Shown here: positions 64,000-64,000 of the stretch, in pieces | Layout: each line of letters begins with the position of its first letter | Position numbering within the stretch: position 1 is the stretch's first letter | Assembly (NCBI RefSeq): GCF_964355755.1 | Contig: NC_092672.1 | Location: 3,348,001-3,412,000 of the forward strand | DNA: 64,000 nucleotides | DNA from: Antedon mediterranea | Taxonomy: Eukaryota; Echinodermata; Crinoidea; Comatulida; Antedonidae | Reading direction: 5' to 3' | Position numbers and translations under genes: made by a program | The notes under the pieces: generated by a model | The model's input: the letters and a program-made list of their open reading frames with translations, nothing else | The model's database searches: none | What the model was told of the DNA's origin: nothing

Positions 64000-64000
64000 A

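Overview
The window is AT-rich animal nuclear DNA. Spliceosomal introns with GT-AG borders are everywhere, and there are many short non-autonomous transposons, tRNA-like SINE heads, minisatellites and a 5S-rRNA-like sequence. The genes are metazoan, and a tandem cluster of secreted collagen/C1q genes suggests a marine invertebrate. A deuterostome such as an echinoderm is plausible, but the sequence alone does not prove it. There are no bacterial features, operons or CRISPR arrays.

Layout: (1) 1-5.9 kb is repeat-rich, with a 5S-like sequence, several tandem-repeat blocks and one probable terminal exon of an unknown plus-strand gene (3645-3751). (2) 5959-9698, minus strand: a complete five-exon serine racemase (337 aa). 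(3) 11824-24447, plus strand: a complete 20-exon SMG6/EST1A endonuclease of nonsense-mediated decay (1640 aa; every exon junction keeps phase). Its introns carry MITEs, a SINE, a 22-bp minisatellite and a duplicated segment. (4) 27773-30594, plus strand: an unrecognised four-exon, single-pass membrane protein of 146 aa whose frame stays open for 39 codons past its stop. (5) 32322-32423: an isolated first-exon candidate. (6) 33.2-55.8 kb, minus strand: five tandem two-exon genes for short-collagen/C1q-domain secreted proteins plus two gene fragments. One gene is split by a 2.67-kb element with about 800-bp inverted arms, and an 1.86-kb hAT-like element lies between two others. (7) 57023-63898, plus strand: the first eleven exons of argininosuccinate lyase, running off the window.

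The housekeeping genes (serine racemase, SMG6, argininosuccinate lyase) have no obvious functional link. Serine racemase and SMG6 are divergent across a 2.1-kb spacer. The C1q genes are clearly co-derived: they share a TATA element, a tiny first coding exon, an intron at the same phase, a signal peptide, a Cys cluster, Gly-X-Y repeats and a C1q domain. That is the architecture of secreted lectin-like recognition proteins. The most interesting biology is the C1q array being expanded and broken by mobile DNA, and the many structured, mostly short mobile families throughout the window.
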